From Trochalopteron elliotii (Eukaryota > Chordata > Aves > Passeriformes > Leiothrichidae): a stretch of DNA of 64,000 nt. The position numbers and the translations under genes are program-made. The DNA lies in assembly GCA_024734555.1 (NCBI GenBank), contig JANPWX010000038.1, positions 3,668,758-3,732,757 of the forward strand, given 5' to 3'. A model generated the notes under the pieces. It was not told the DNA's origin and ran no database searches. It was given only the letters and a program-made list of their open reading frames with translations. Every line of letters starts with the position of its first letter. Within the stretch, counting starts at the first letter, position 1. Shown here one piece after another: positions 49,701-61,665 of the stretch.

Positions 49701-50997
49701 CTTTCTCTTGGACAGCTGGCAAATTTCCAAGCATATTCTATACTGGCTGTACTCTCAGGTGTCCGGGGTGTTGGCATTCAGAAAGACCCAGCAAGCACAG
49801 GCTGATGGGTAGGAATAGTGTGAGGCAAAGAAAAAGGGTTTCTAGGATGCCGTGGATTAAATGTTGGCTAGAAACACATTCTACATGTTTCATATGTCAA
49901 AGCATAAATCTGAGACTCTGAAAGCTGTTACATGCTTAGGACATCAGACTTTTTGTGATCAGTATCTCTTGATCTTGAAAAATAGAGTGTATAAAGGGAA
50001 AAACATATTTCAAAACCAAAGGGCTGCTGAGGGAATTTGATAACAAGCCTATCTGAAGCTTGATTTTTTTTCAAGTTTCCCTGCTTGGTGAGATGAATAA
50101 AGACTAATAACATTACTGTCACCTCTTGTTATGTCATTTAGGCATCAAAGAATGTTCTCTATGACAACCTAGAAACAGGCAAAGAGTGTAAATGATTATT
50201 TGGCATCCTTTTTGTGCACTGTGTGTCTCATTTCTGAAGATGAAACTGCTGGATGCTTCACCCAAATTCACTGGCTGACCTTCAGCAATCTGGTACAGAA
50301 CATAACACGGGCAGAGCCTCGTAGAAGACCCTGGAAGGCAAGAACAGCTGCAATGTAAGTGAACTTCGTCACTAGATTTTAGAGGTTTCTATTAATCTCT
50401 TCATTACTCAGTGTATTTGAGAACTCAGCCTCTTTGATACTTATCAAGGCAGGTTGGTAGCAGCTTGTGTGTAGAGTTGAAAAGCAATCAGACACTTGCA
50501 GTGAAATGCTCAGACCCCCAGGGCATCGGTCTTAAAAAACCCTTACTATGAGAATGCTTTTTAGGGTGAGACTGGATAGGAAGAATGCAGCCCATTCTCT
50601 TCAATCTTGTAAGAGATGTCTACAAGGCATTCCCAAGATTTAGAAAGACAGCCTAAAATAATATGAAAGTAAGTAAAAATGTGTTCTTTTAAGAAAGTTA
50701 GCATCTTCTTTTTTTTAATCTTTCTTTTCAACAACTGTTACTTTCAAACTCTTGATAGTTTTACTATCATGGGCCTGACCAAATGTCCTTCCTTCTGGAG
50801 GTTTGGCACCCTGGGCTCAGGGCTAATTTTGATAACAGAGATGTTCAAACTTAAACCAGTGCTGTGAGGAACTGCAGTGGGAGCCTGCCTCTCCTTCACC
50901 TGGTACTTGTGAAATGGCTCAGGCTCTTGAGCTACAGTGGGTTCACCAGTGCCCACCCTTTTACTTCCCTGATTTTGGCCCTGATCCTTACCCACGG

Positions 50998-51031
50998 GCT
51001 TGACTTTCTGGCTTGACTTTCTGGCTTGACC
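50998..51031. repeat. 13-base tandem repeat, about 2.6 copies
   Basis: GCTTGACTTTCTG occurs twice in exact tandem (50998-51010, 51011-51023), followed by a partial third copy, GCTTGACC. Confidence 0.85.
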
Positions 51032-51809
51032 TTGAAGCTGTCCCATCCCTATGGACTTCCTTGGCAATTTGGACTGTTAGCTGAGGCTGGTTGTCACTGC
51101 AGACCTACTCTGTTAGATGAGGGAAGATGAGCTGGAGCCAAGAGTCACACCAAGGCACTGACTGTACCCACACAGGTGCAGATCCAGAGCAGTGACGCAG
51201 AAGGAACAGAGCAGGTCCAGTGCTGGCAAGATTACAACTCAACTTCTATTTTTATTTCAAATATGACCATCATTGCCTTCTGGCTTCCTCTAGGGCTAAT
51301 GAAATACAATATCTAATGGAAGATGCTGATCAAAACAAGGGACTTGTCTCAAGTAAAATCTCATCAATATCCAGCTCTGGTCCTTAGGTAAGGTCATTGT
51401 ACAGACTTTTGACCTGCTGGACTCCTTTAACTATCATATGAGAACATGTCTTGTGCAGAGGCAAAAATAATGCTGATAATTTACAAAAGAGTCAGACATT
51501 GCATCATCTCCTACTGGGTCAGAACCAGCCATAATGATTCATGGTTACTATGAAGCCACAGAAATCCAGGAAGACCCATATATGAGTTATGGCAGCCAAC
51601 TTGGTAGCAGGGCAGATTGCTTGGAAAATTTCATATTACTGCTTTCTCCTGCGTGAAGCCCCCAGATATTTAACATATCTGTCCTAAGCACATAAAACTT
51701 TCTATCAACTGAGATGTAGATGCTTCAGGTGCTATTTCTCTTGGTATGACTACCAGTTTCCAAGGTAGTTTGTTCCCCTGGAATTATAAGGCCATTTTTC
51801 TTGTGACAT

Positions 51810-51833
51810 AGTGCATGCTGAAGTGCATGCTGA
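51810..51833. repeat. 12-base tandem duplication
   Basis: AGTGCATGCTGA occurs twice in exact tandem. The unit contains the palindrome GCATGC. Confidence 0.85.
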
Positions 51834-54800
51834 AGCTACTCTCTGCAGTTTATTCTCACAAAGAAAAAAAAAAGCTACCTTCACTCTGGTTATTTGACTT
51901 CACTTGGGACACTTGGAAAATACTGGAGCACTCTTTGTACACTCTCAGGACTGGGCCCAATAACAGATACTGGCATGAAGCAATTCCTCATTCTCCCAAC
52001 ACAAGACTTTGTACTGAATGGCCAAAATTACCCTCTGTCATTAAAAAAATATGATGGGAATGTTCTGTAGTACCCTATAGTGCTCCTTCTGAGCCTCAAA
52101 ATAATATTGGAGAATATTTTTGAGCTGATCCTTAGAAGAACTTTATAAGAAGATAAATCATGAGGACAGCATTTCTCTACTCCATTTCTTTTTAAACTGA
52201 ATGTTTCATGATCCACCCAGGGCAAAGAACTGCATTTCCATGCTAAATACAAACACTTTTTTGGCATTCTCTGGCTTCCATACATCTTTTGGCCTAGAGA
52301 GCATGTTTTTCTTTTGCAGAATTAAAAGAACAAACTAAAATGTCAACTTGATGCGCACACTGAAGGAGACTGTTACCTGTGTAATTTTGACATATCTGTG
52401 TCTGTGCTAAGTTAGCTCTAGTAGACCAAAATACAATTTTGCTATTGGTATATCACCATTTTCCTGTCTGCAGCATGTGCAGGACTGAGTCTCTTTCTAA
52501 AAAACAGGAGAAGTCAGAAAAGCTGTAACAGTCTTTGACCATCAATGTTATTTCATTATTAACTTGGCTCTGTCTGATCTTTACAGTCATGGTGTTGAGC
52601 TTGATTCTTTTGTCATCCCTCTTTATTTACTTCTCCAACAGTAGTTACTCATTGCCAGAAATTACATATGCTGGGCAGATGTAGAATCCAGATATTATTG
52701 TGGGTTTTATTTCTCTGGGACTGATATCTGATTTTACCTTTTGCTTCTCTCCTTTTTTGTTTGAAAGCTCTTTTAATACCCTTTTTTGTTGGTATTGTGA
52801 CTTGGCAACAGCAGTTTCACATGCAGTGCCAGTTTCTGGGGGCAGCTGAAAACAATCTGAATGCTGTGTCTCAAGCCCATCTCTGAAAAAACAGCTGAAC
52901 TCTCTGGTCAGACACTTCAGGAGCAGCCATTTTTGGACCTGCTCTTATTCAGATGACAATTAAGAGAAAATTTTGCTGCTAATTTTTTGGGAAGCAAGAT
53001 GATCCCTGTACAGTCTTGTTTAAAAACTTGGGGAAAGAGTTTATTTCTGATTTAAATAAAATTCAGGGGAGCCTGCTTATGAAGGATGGGCATAAAAGAA
53101 CTTAATCAAAAATCTTAGTAATTTCCAAATCTGTTCTTTCTTTTATGGGCTCTGAAACACATCAGTATGCTGTCACACAGCATTCATATATGTATTGCAT
53201 GGCTATCATTACTATAAAACAAATTAACACCTCATATTACATTCTGGAGGGCATCTGAGACAATAAATCATCTTATTTGGATTTGTATGTGCTTGAAAAC
53301 AGCTTACTTGCTGGTAACTAAGCAGTACTGATTACTTATTAATTGATAATACTTCCTCCCAAGTAACAAGTACTGGTACAGCAGGCTTATACTTTGGTAT
53401 TATTTGTTCCATTCCTCCTCCTTTCTGAGTTCTGATGACATAGCTACAAGATGCATCCATGCTTTTCCAGATTAAGAGCAATTCTGCAATGATCCCTGAG
53501 TCCCAAAGATTCTGACAGAGCTATTTATACTTACGTTGTGCACATGCATGAGTATCTTGCAAAATTAATACTTTAAGCCACTACATTAATCTGTTGCTTC
53601 CTCTTATTCTTGCGTAAAAATACAAATCCTCTTAAATCTCTTATTAGAGCATAATTTTTAAAACACAGACATCTGGGACAGCTTCTATCATGATTGTAAT
53701 GTGAAGTAATTCAGTGAGTGGAGTATTATGCAATTATCCTACACAGTTAATAGGTTTGCTCAGCGGGTACAACAACCTGTGCATTACTCTGTATTAACTT
53801 CACTGCTGCTGAGGGACTGCCGTAAATCATTCCTCTCTACCATTGTCTAAATGATAAACAATCTCCTTCTCATCTCCAAGATAATGTTCTGAAGCAAGAG
53901 TGAGAAGCTGCAATTCCTCATTACATTCCAGGTGTATCTGGAAAAAGTAATAACAAGGCACACCTGGAAAGAGGTTGTACAGAAAGGTGTGAGGAATGAC
54001 TAGTTGTAGCTATTGCATTACCTAATCATTCTAATGCAATCTGATAAGAATGCATAAAGTATTTGACCAAGAATTCCTTGTTCATTCAAATTGTTGTTAT
54101 AATTAATGACATATATATATAGTGCTGGCAAAACGATAAGAATGTAATTTTGAATTTTATAGATTTGTTTTAGCACAGTAAAGGGTGTAACCACAGGGAA
54201 GTCCTATTGAACTTGTCTTAAAATGAGTGAATCCAACACAAAGAGAGGTCAACTTGCACTCAAAAGTGATGCTAGTTTTCCTGATTCCCAGTGCAATCAC
54301 TAAATATTGAAACAGATCCTCTCTGTGTGGGGATCAAATCAGAATAATGTGTGCCTAGAGGAGCACCTGGCTCTCTTCCAAACAAGGAATCCTGGAGAGA
54401 TGGTGTGGTTAGAAATTTTCTGATTCCTAGCAGGACAACCATTTCTGGATGTTATACCTTTCAGTAGGTGTCAAATTTTGCCCTATTACAGTGGAAAATA
54501 CCTTACCCCAAAATTAAACCCTAAAAATTTATTTTGGTTTATGTAAATTAGTTAAGACAGCTGATGTACAGCTTTGATTTGGGTTCTGGTAGCTCTCTCT
54601 AGTGAGACTGAGTCATCACCAGCAGAACCAAGAACAAGGCTATCAAACCTTTCTTTACAAAATTTTATTTTAATCAAAAAATTGTTTCATATTTTTTTCC
54701 ATTTTCTCCTAATTTTCAGAGAACTAAACTTGGTTTTAATTTCTTTTCTTTTTGCCTTTATTCCCACTTTTTGCTCATATAAGAAATTATCTTCCTTCTA

Positions 54801-55485
54801 TTCCTTTATTTTTGGATACTCTTCTTTGTGCCAGGAATTTTTCAGCAGTTCCTTACCTTTTTAAAAATATCTGAGTGCAGATCTGATAACTGCTTCAGAA
54901 TTGGAGCAATTTTGAAGAACAGCAAAGAAGAAAAGTAGTCAGGGGGAAAAAAAAGCAACCCAAAGTAAACCTTGAACCTTGTTCTTTTTTTAAACACTCA
55001 AAGGAAAAAAGTACTAATGGGAAAAAAATAACAATTTGAATAGTCTCTTCTGAAAGGTCACAAACATGTGGGTGGAAAAAAAATCTCTACTTTTAAGCCT
55101 TCAAACTCAAAGAAACTTCAGAATGACAATACATTTAACAAAATTATTTTTCCATTACTTGAACTGGGTCAGGACTAAATGTTCAATTCTGGACAAAACT
55201 CATGTCAACCACTGGAGCAGTGTTTAATGGTTAGAGAACTTGTATGAGTCATACTATGATTTATACCTCATTATCTGTAGAGAAGTTAATAGGATGGTGG
55301 GGCCACCATCAGGAAACTGATGCAGTATCTTATGTATCAGGATTTTAGCATTTGGGTGATATGTTAAAATACTCTTACTTTGAATCACAGAGGTACAGCA
55401 GTTAGCTGGATAGTCCCTATAAAATAAAAAACCCTGACCAAACAAACACAAAGAAAAATTAATATTGTTTGTCAGTCCCAAAATG

Positions 55486-55562
55486 TGGGGGGTTTTTGGT
55501 TTTTTTTCTGGGGCGGGTTTTGTTGTTTTGTTTTGTTTGTTTGTTTTGGGGTTTTTTTTAAT
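55486..55562. repeat. G/T-rich low-complexity tract
   Basis: A run made almost only of T and G, with TTTTG and TTTG units. It creates an open frame of Phe, Gly, Trp and Cys that is not a gene. Confidence 0.8.
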
Positions 55563-56940
55563 GAGTACAGGTTCATGCAAGATGGGCAATTGTTAAACCT
55601 GGGATTTAGATTTTTTCAAATTTTGCAGTGTTTGAAATTCAGGACCAGATCTGAATTGCACAGCTCAAGCCTAATAAAACAAACACAGGTGAAGTCCATG
55701 AAACTTACAGGAATCAGTGGAAGTTTTATTATGTGCTTGAGAGGAGAAAGGATTTCACTCCAAGATGCATTTGGAATCAGAGAGCTTTATTATATTAAAG
55801 TTATGCAAAAATATAACTGGGCATGACTGTGAATTTGTTCACAGTCAGAGAAATGGATGAAGCATGAAAAGTCCTATTAACTTTGTCATTAAAATCCAAA
55901 GAATATGTGTGCAGACTACAGATGTAACACCCAGGCTTTTCTAGATGAATGAACACCAGGATTATCAAGCTTAATTTCAGGAAGCTACAAGTAGATGCAA
56001 TGGCAGGAATGCCTCTAATATTGCATTTTCATTGCCAAAATGATTTTGGAGTTCTGTCATTTCAGAAGGGTCACCAGGTAGTAGCATTCCATAAAGATGG
56101 AACAAATAGGACAAACTCAAACCCCATATAAATAAATTATAATAATACATTAGCAGTTATCTATCATTATTTCTGTTAGAAATCCACAGTAAAATCATTA
56201 TTACAGTGTATAATACAAAAAAAATCCATGGAAAAATGTGAATAAAACAGACTGGAAATCAAAGCAAGCTGAGTCTGGCTTTTGGTGCAAATAACTTTTT
56301 CTGAAATCTTCTTTCTGTCTTGTAAATAATAACCCTATTTCTATCACTTGCAGGATTTGGATTCCTGTCGATACAGAGCTATAACAGCAAGCCATGTGTG
56401 ACTCCAATAAGACATGATAATATTCTGTCAGATCATCGGTTGGACCTTTACACTGGAAATACCTGGCTCTGTCACTATGTGAGAAGTCATGCCAAGGCAT
56501 GAAAATAATGGGAGTCTTTTAAAGAGAACAGTTGTTTAAAATACCCTATCCTGCTTTATAGGCCAACAGGCCAACCATCTAAAAATAATTATAATACTTT
56601 GGAGCTATTTGAAGACAGATAAGCTGAAAGCATGTTTATTTTTTAAATGGTATACTATATAAAAACCATTACATGGATCAATGACTTTGACAAATTCCTG
56701 TTTATTTTGAGTAATGCCTTCTGCAAATTGCTTTGTAAATGCTAATCGATGTGGTATTTTGAAATCAGTCAAAGCCAGTGAACCTGGCAGACAACTTCAA
56801 ACTGTCTGAGTGTCCATTTAAAAACATTTTGTGACAAGACATCTTGTGCCAGAGCAGTTTTTGGGAATACAGTGATTCATCCCATGCACCTAGCTCAGCA
56901 TAACAGCTAACAACCCATAGTACCAGTGCAGAACTGCAGC

Positions 56941-58172
56941 TGTTGTGAGCAGCATGTGACAGAACCTTGGCTCTGACAGAGTGGAGCTGTGTCACTGGCC
57001 CCATCCCGGCTCTACCCCATTAATCGATTCTGGTTTGCATAGGAAAAGGTGTCAGAGACTGAAATATTGAAGGTTAATGACACAATTTGCCATTTGCAAA
57101 AGCAGCGGGTGCTTTCCTGAGGCTTTGCAGCCTCAAACCGAAGGAGAGGGCGGAGAGTTTTTGGGTGGGTGATAGAAAAATCTCTGATCTCCATAAGAAC
57201 AGCCCAGGTGCAGAGGGGATGCGCACCCTCCACCAGAGGCTGACCACGACAAACTGACTTTGTTTACCAAAAAGTTGAGTTTTGAGCCAGTGAAAGGGAA
57301 AGGCAGATCCTTTGAAGTGGAACAATACTCTTTAGCATGCCAGTGCCCTCTGTCCTGATAAGGCTCAGGAATAAAACTTCCTCCTGGGGGAGGTATAGGG
57401 ACATTCACTCGTAGATCTGAAGGTGCCCCCTTCTGATGGGGCATGACTGGCTCAACTACGCTGGCGTGAGAGAGAGTATCACAAACCATCAAAGACCCCC
57501 AAAAGTGTCCCCAGACTCATTTCTGGCCCTTCCATCTGAGGACTGTGCATGATCCACAGTGTTGCATAAGACAGTGCTAAACTCCCCCTCCAGGTGAGCT
57601 CCCTGAGTGTTCCCACCTGAACCTGAGCATTTATTAAGCCACTGAACTTTGTGTTTCATGGGCTTTCCCTGGCTCCCCAATGGATCAAGCCTGCAACCAT
57701 AAATTCAACAATCAGACATGGAAATAGCAGAAATCAAGCCTTGCCACTGGATCCATGTGTGGTGATATCCTTCCTTTCCACTATCTACTCTTATTCTTTC
57801 TTTCTCTTTCTGGCTTTTCCTTATATATTTTCTTAAGTTATATTCTTATACTTTAAATAGTTGTATTTCTGTTGATAATACCCAAAAGTGCTACATACCT
57901 CCTTTGCATTGCAACCAAATTCTAAAATGAATCTGCCATATGCAAATATAAATATAAATATAAATCAATATAAATATATCAATATAAATATTTGTATATA
58001 AATATACAAATATATAAAAATATATAAATACTATAATATAAAATTTATATAAATATAATTATAAATCTCTGTCTATATATAAAACACTGGTCACTCTGTG
58101 TAGTTTCACTCTACTCTGTCCCAAGGGATTTACAAGAATTACAATTACCCACTGTGGGGGTGGGTCATAACA
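56941..58172 (-). mobile_element. Probable ERV/LTR-derived block, boundaries uncertain
   Basis: This block is richer in GC and CpG on its left half than the surroundings and ends on the right at TCATAACA. Read on the minus strand that gives a TGTTATGA start, typical of avian LTRs. A partly matching TGTTGTGA (7 of 8) lies at 56941. Minus-strand AATAAA is at 57635-57630. A minus-strand frame of 119 codons (57133-57492) looks protein-like, with a Pro/Gly-rich PIPPPGGSFIPEP segment, but I cannot assign it to a retroviral protein. No target-site duplication was found, so this may be part of an LTR plus internal sequence, or a different old repeat. The class call is inference from style and termini. 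Confidence 0.4.
57943..58066. repeat. AT-only satellite (ATAAATAT-type units)
   Basis: About 124 bases built from AAATATAAATATA and CAATATAAATAT variants with almost no G or C. It lies inside the probable ERV block and may have expanded from AT-rich LTR sequence. Confidence 0.85.
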
Positions 58173-61100
58173 GAGAAGCACAGTCGTCACCTGGGGAGAC
58201 CCTACCTGAAGGCAATGCTAAATGTGCTGGGAGAATCAGATAGTGCAGAATTTTCTTTTCTTCCTACCATCAAAGAAACACTGGCTGCATGACACAGCTC
58301 TGAAACCTCTGATCTTTCACACTCATGGAAATGAATTCCTTTTTGGTTGTGGTTTCTTACATTGAAATAAAACAAGTAGGAAGTGGAGAAATAAGTATTC
58401 CTTTGTGTACTAAAAATATGGTGGGCTAAATCCAGGTTTCCTGGTACAGTAAAGCATGAAATAAATAAGAATTCACACAAGCAACTTTAGCAGGATCTGG
58501 CACTCAGTCTTCTGTGCATGTAAAACCAAATTCGTATGTGAGGGATGTGGTTCAGCAAAACATGTTCTGTAACTACCCTATGCACATGTCTGCCTTTGAC
58601 AAAGATGGGATGTATTCCCTGAAATTAGAGCATATAATAGAAATTTTCCTCTTTGAAAGGTGGTTCTTTTTCACTTCCATGTAGTCTCACTGAAATGTGA
58701 CATGAAGATTGCACATGAGCAAATTATAGAGTATTTTGACTACACCACCACAAGGAAGAATATTTTGTGATTGAGAGAGAAAAGATTAACTCTCACAGTC
58801 AAAACACAGTAATTTAAAACAGCTACAATTGTAAGAGTATGTTAAAATTTTGTGGTTTTTTTCCACTTGACATATCTCCTTGCTGATTTTCTAGACAAAA
58901 AAGCAGCTAAGGATATTTACAAGAATGATTACTCAACGTCATTACTCAATTATAGATTTTCAGCTGAGAGCTAATGCAAAATTTGTTTCCCAAGAACAAG
59001 AAGGTACTCCTGCAAAAGGTCTTTGTGTCACACTTTGATCCATACAGGTGTGTAAAGTCTTAGGGTAAAGGACAGGATACATCTCTCACACTGACAAGTC
59101 TGAAACAGCAGTAGTGTACAATCTATTCTTCAGGTTTCAAGCTGACAGATGTATCTTGTAGCATACATCACACCAATCCTGAGTACTATGAGTAGCAATA
59201 GAGGAGCAAGTGTGAGCATCTAAAATGATGCTATTATTCAGAAATGAACTACAGGCCTTGGTGATGTTGGTATAGGTAATTTTTTTAACAGAAGAAGTCA
59301 TATTCTGAAGGGTTAAATAACTGCAGTTTTTAAGGGATTGACATTTAAAATTACTTAGGGTCTCAAGTGTAAATGAGTGGGAATTAGTCTTCCAGGTGGT
59401 TTGTGCAATGTGAGTCATTTATGTTAGAGAGGTTTAGTACCATTTTAGTTTTTAAGACAAAAACTGCTGTACCAGATGTGTTTAGGCCAGGATTTGCCAG
59501 CCTTGAAAAGTGATGACAGAGTGGTGATAACAGAATCCAGTGAGTCGCAGGAGAAAGACAGAGAATGAGTAGAAAGTCTTTACTTATGTTTCATTGTAAT
59601 ACAAAAAATAGGAGGGATTAACTTATCAGCAGGTCAAAAAGGAAGTAAGTTTTAACAGTGAAATTAAACTGGAATTCATTGTGACAGGATAATTGTGAAC
59701 ATCAAAGTAAAATTTGATTTAGAAAGGAATTAGAAAAATTCAAGGGGAAAATCCATTGCATACAATGATATAGCTTCAAACAAGAAATATTTTGTTAATG
59801 AAATGGTATTTGCACATAGTCTTTTAACAAAGAAAATACATTTTCTATTCGTGACTAGATTATAGTTGTTCCTAAAATTGTTTCACACCAGATACTGGTA
59901 TTTTTTTATCATACATTTATAAAGATAACTATTTTCAACATCTAATAGAAAATATTTCTTAAAATTGCCTTTTGGGAACAGCTTTTTCCCTTTCTTCTTT
60001 GTTTTAATTTTTTGCTACTGAATGTAAAGGGAAAGATATTTCTGCACCCTGATTTTTTTCCTTTTTATTCCCTGCTTTCTTAGTTTTTCTTTGGTTTAAA
60101 TTTTTTAAGGGTGTCTTTCTGGCAATTTTTTTTTTTTTCCCTAAAAAATTCCAGCTGGGTAAGAGTTACCACAACCAAGGAAACAGGGGTGGGTTGGTTC
60201 TTTTTTTAGAACTGATGTCAGGAGAAAACCCTAGAGGACCATTCCTAACTTCAGTTGGAAGAGAGGTGCCCAAATCATAACTCAGACAGTTGTTGACAGA
60301 AGAGAGGAGAGACAGACACTGTCAAAAAAGAATGCCCAGAGAAGATGATAAAAGCTTGTAGCTTGTCGAGGTCCTGATCTCAGCCTCTCAGCCTTTAAAC
60401 CTTTCACACTGAAGCTCTCATTAGTAAACAGATTGCTCAGAAGAGGCAGAGGAGGAACAGGGCTGTGGGAGCCAGAAACACCATGATTAATGATGTTCTG
60501 CAGACATGCAAAAGCAAAAGCACTCTGTGTTCACGGCATCAAACTCAGCTACAGTCTAACAGTGATTCCTTAATTGTTCTCTTGGCATGCAGCACATGGC
60601 TCTTCTGAAAATCATTTTGTATTAAAATTCCTGGTAAACCTTTTATCCAGACCAGAGTGAACTAAGCAGTGAAGCTTGTGTTGAGGAAAGAAAGAAAGAA
60701 ATAGTCTTGAACAAAATGGTTGGAGAAGTGGTGGAGGAGAAAACTCTCTCTGTAACAAAGAGCAAATACCATGATGTAGCCAACTGCACCATGTGAATCA
60801 CTTGAGTAGAGAAGGGAAAGAAAAGTGAACTTCACACAGTTCTGTCTAAGAAGGCCATCTTCCTGCCAGGGAGAATCTGCCTCTGGCAAGGGTAAAGCTG
60901 TCTCCTGAGGCAGGTGTGAAGGGTAAGGCTGGAAGAGTCAGCGCAGGACCTGAGGTGCTCTCCCGATGCCCAGCCAGTAGACCTGCTCCTCTGATCCCAA
61001 ACCACAACAACCCCGCTGCACTGCTAGGCAGAAGGAAGGTCTGCTTTGTTGCCACATGGTTGGTGGAAAGAATATAAAAGGTTTAGCTTTATATTTGCAC

Positions 61101-61630
61101 TTAGCCCAAAACATAAACATTAAAAAAAAATACCACAATTTTGCTGTTCTTTTCAGCAGTCACTTGCCACCAAGTCTGCTGACAAGTGGTGTTCATGGCA
61201 GAAAAGGGACTTTGCTATTTACTGGTCATGATCTCTGCTAACATGGCTATTTCACTGCAGCTTTATGATATCTGGGTGGCTCCTTTTGGAAGAATAAACT
61301 GACAGCCTTATCACACAGATTTCAAATCAGGCTTTTACCTTCGAGTTTTCAAGTGAAACTTTTACTTTTCACTAGCCTAGCTCTTGGAGGCTAATTGTAA
61401 GCTAAAATTACAACTTACAAATCAATATTTGCTGAACAAAGTTAAATACCAACCAGTCCTGCTACAGCCATCAGCTTTCTATCCAGCACTCCTTAATGAA
61501 AATAAAATCCAGTGGCTACATCTAACTTATCAAATGATACATGGGAGTTGCAATCAGAGGCTCTCTCTGGGTAACACTTGGAAGCACACAAAGCATTTAG
61601 CTGAGATGTATCATCAGATGTATCATTTAC

Positions 61631-61633
<3 letters not shown>

Positions 61634-61662
<29 letters not shown>
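61634..61662. repeat. (AC)n microsatellite, about 14 units
   Basis: An uninterrupted AC dinucleotide repeat of about 29 bases. It is the longest pure dinucleotide tract in the window and is likely length-polymorphic. Confidence 0.92.

Positions 61663-61665
<3 letters not shown>

Larger units (their letters stand above)
45041..56930. other. Unannotated stretch, no gene supported
   Basis: About 12 kb without a recognisable gene or named repeat. It holds a near-duplicate of about 20 bases at 46708-46766, a 13-base triplication at 50998-51031, a 12-base tandem duplication at 51810-51833, and a regulatory-element-like block at 53700-54200. It also has a G/T-rich tract at 55486-55562 that generates a spurious Phe/Gly-rich frame. 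A Lys/Gln/Pro-rich minus-strand frame at 50744-51076 is the only one worth checking. Confidence 0.5.

Noticed and set aside
55485..55826. 113-codon frame starting with a Phe/Gly/Trp-rich stretch
   Set aside because: The unusual N-terminal part is a G/T low-complexity tract, not protein-coding sequence.
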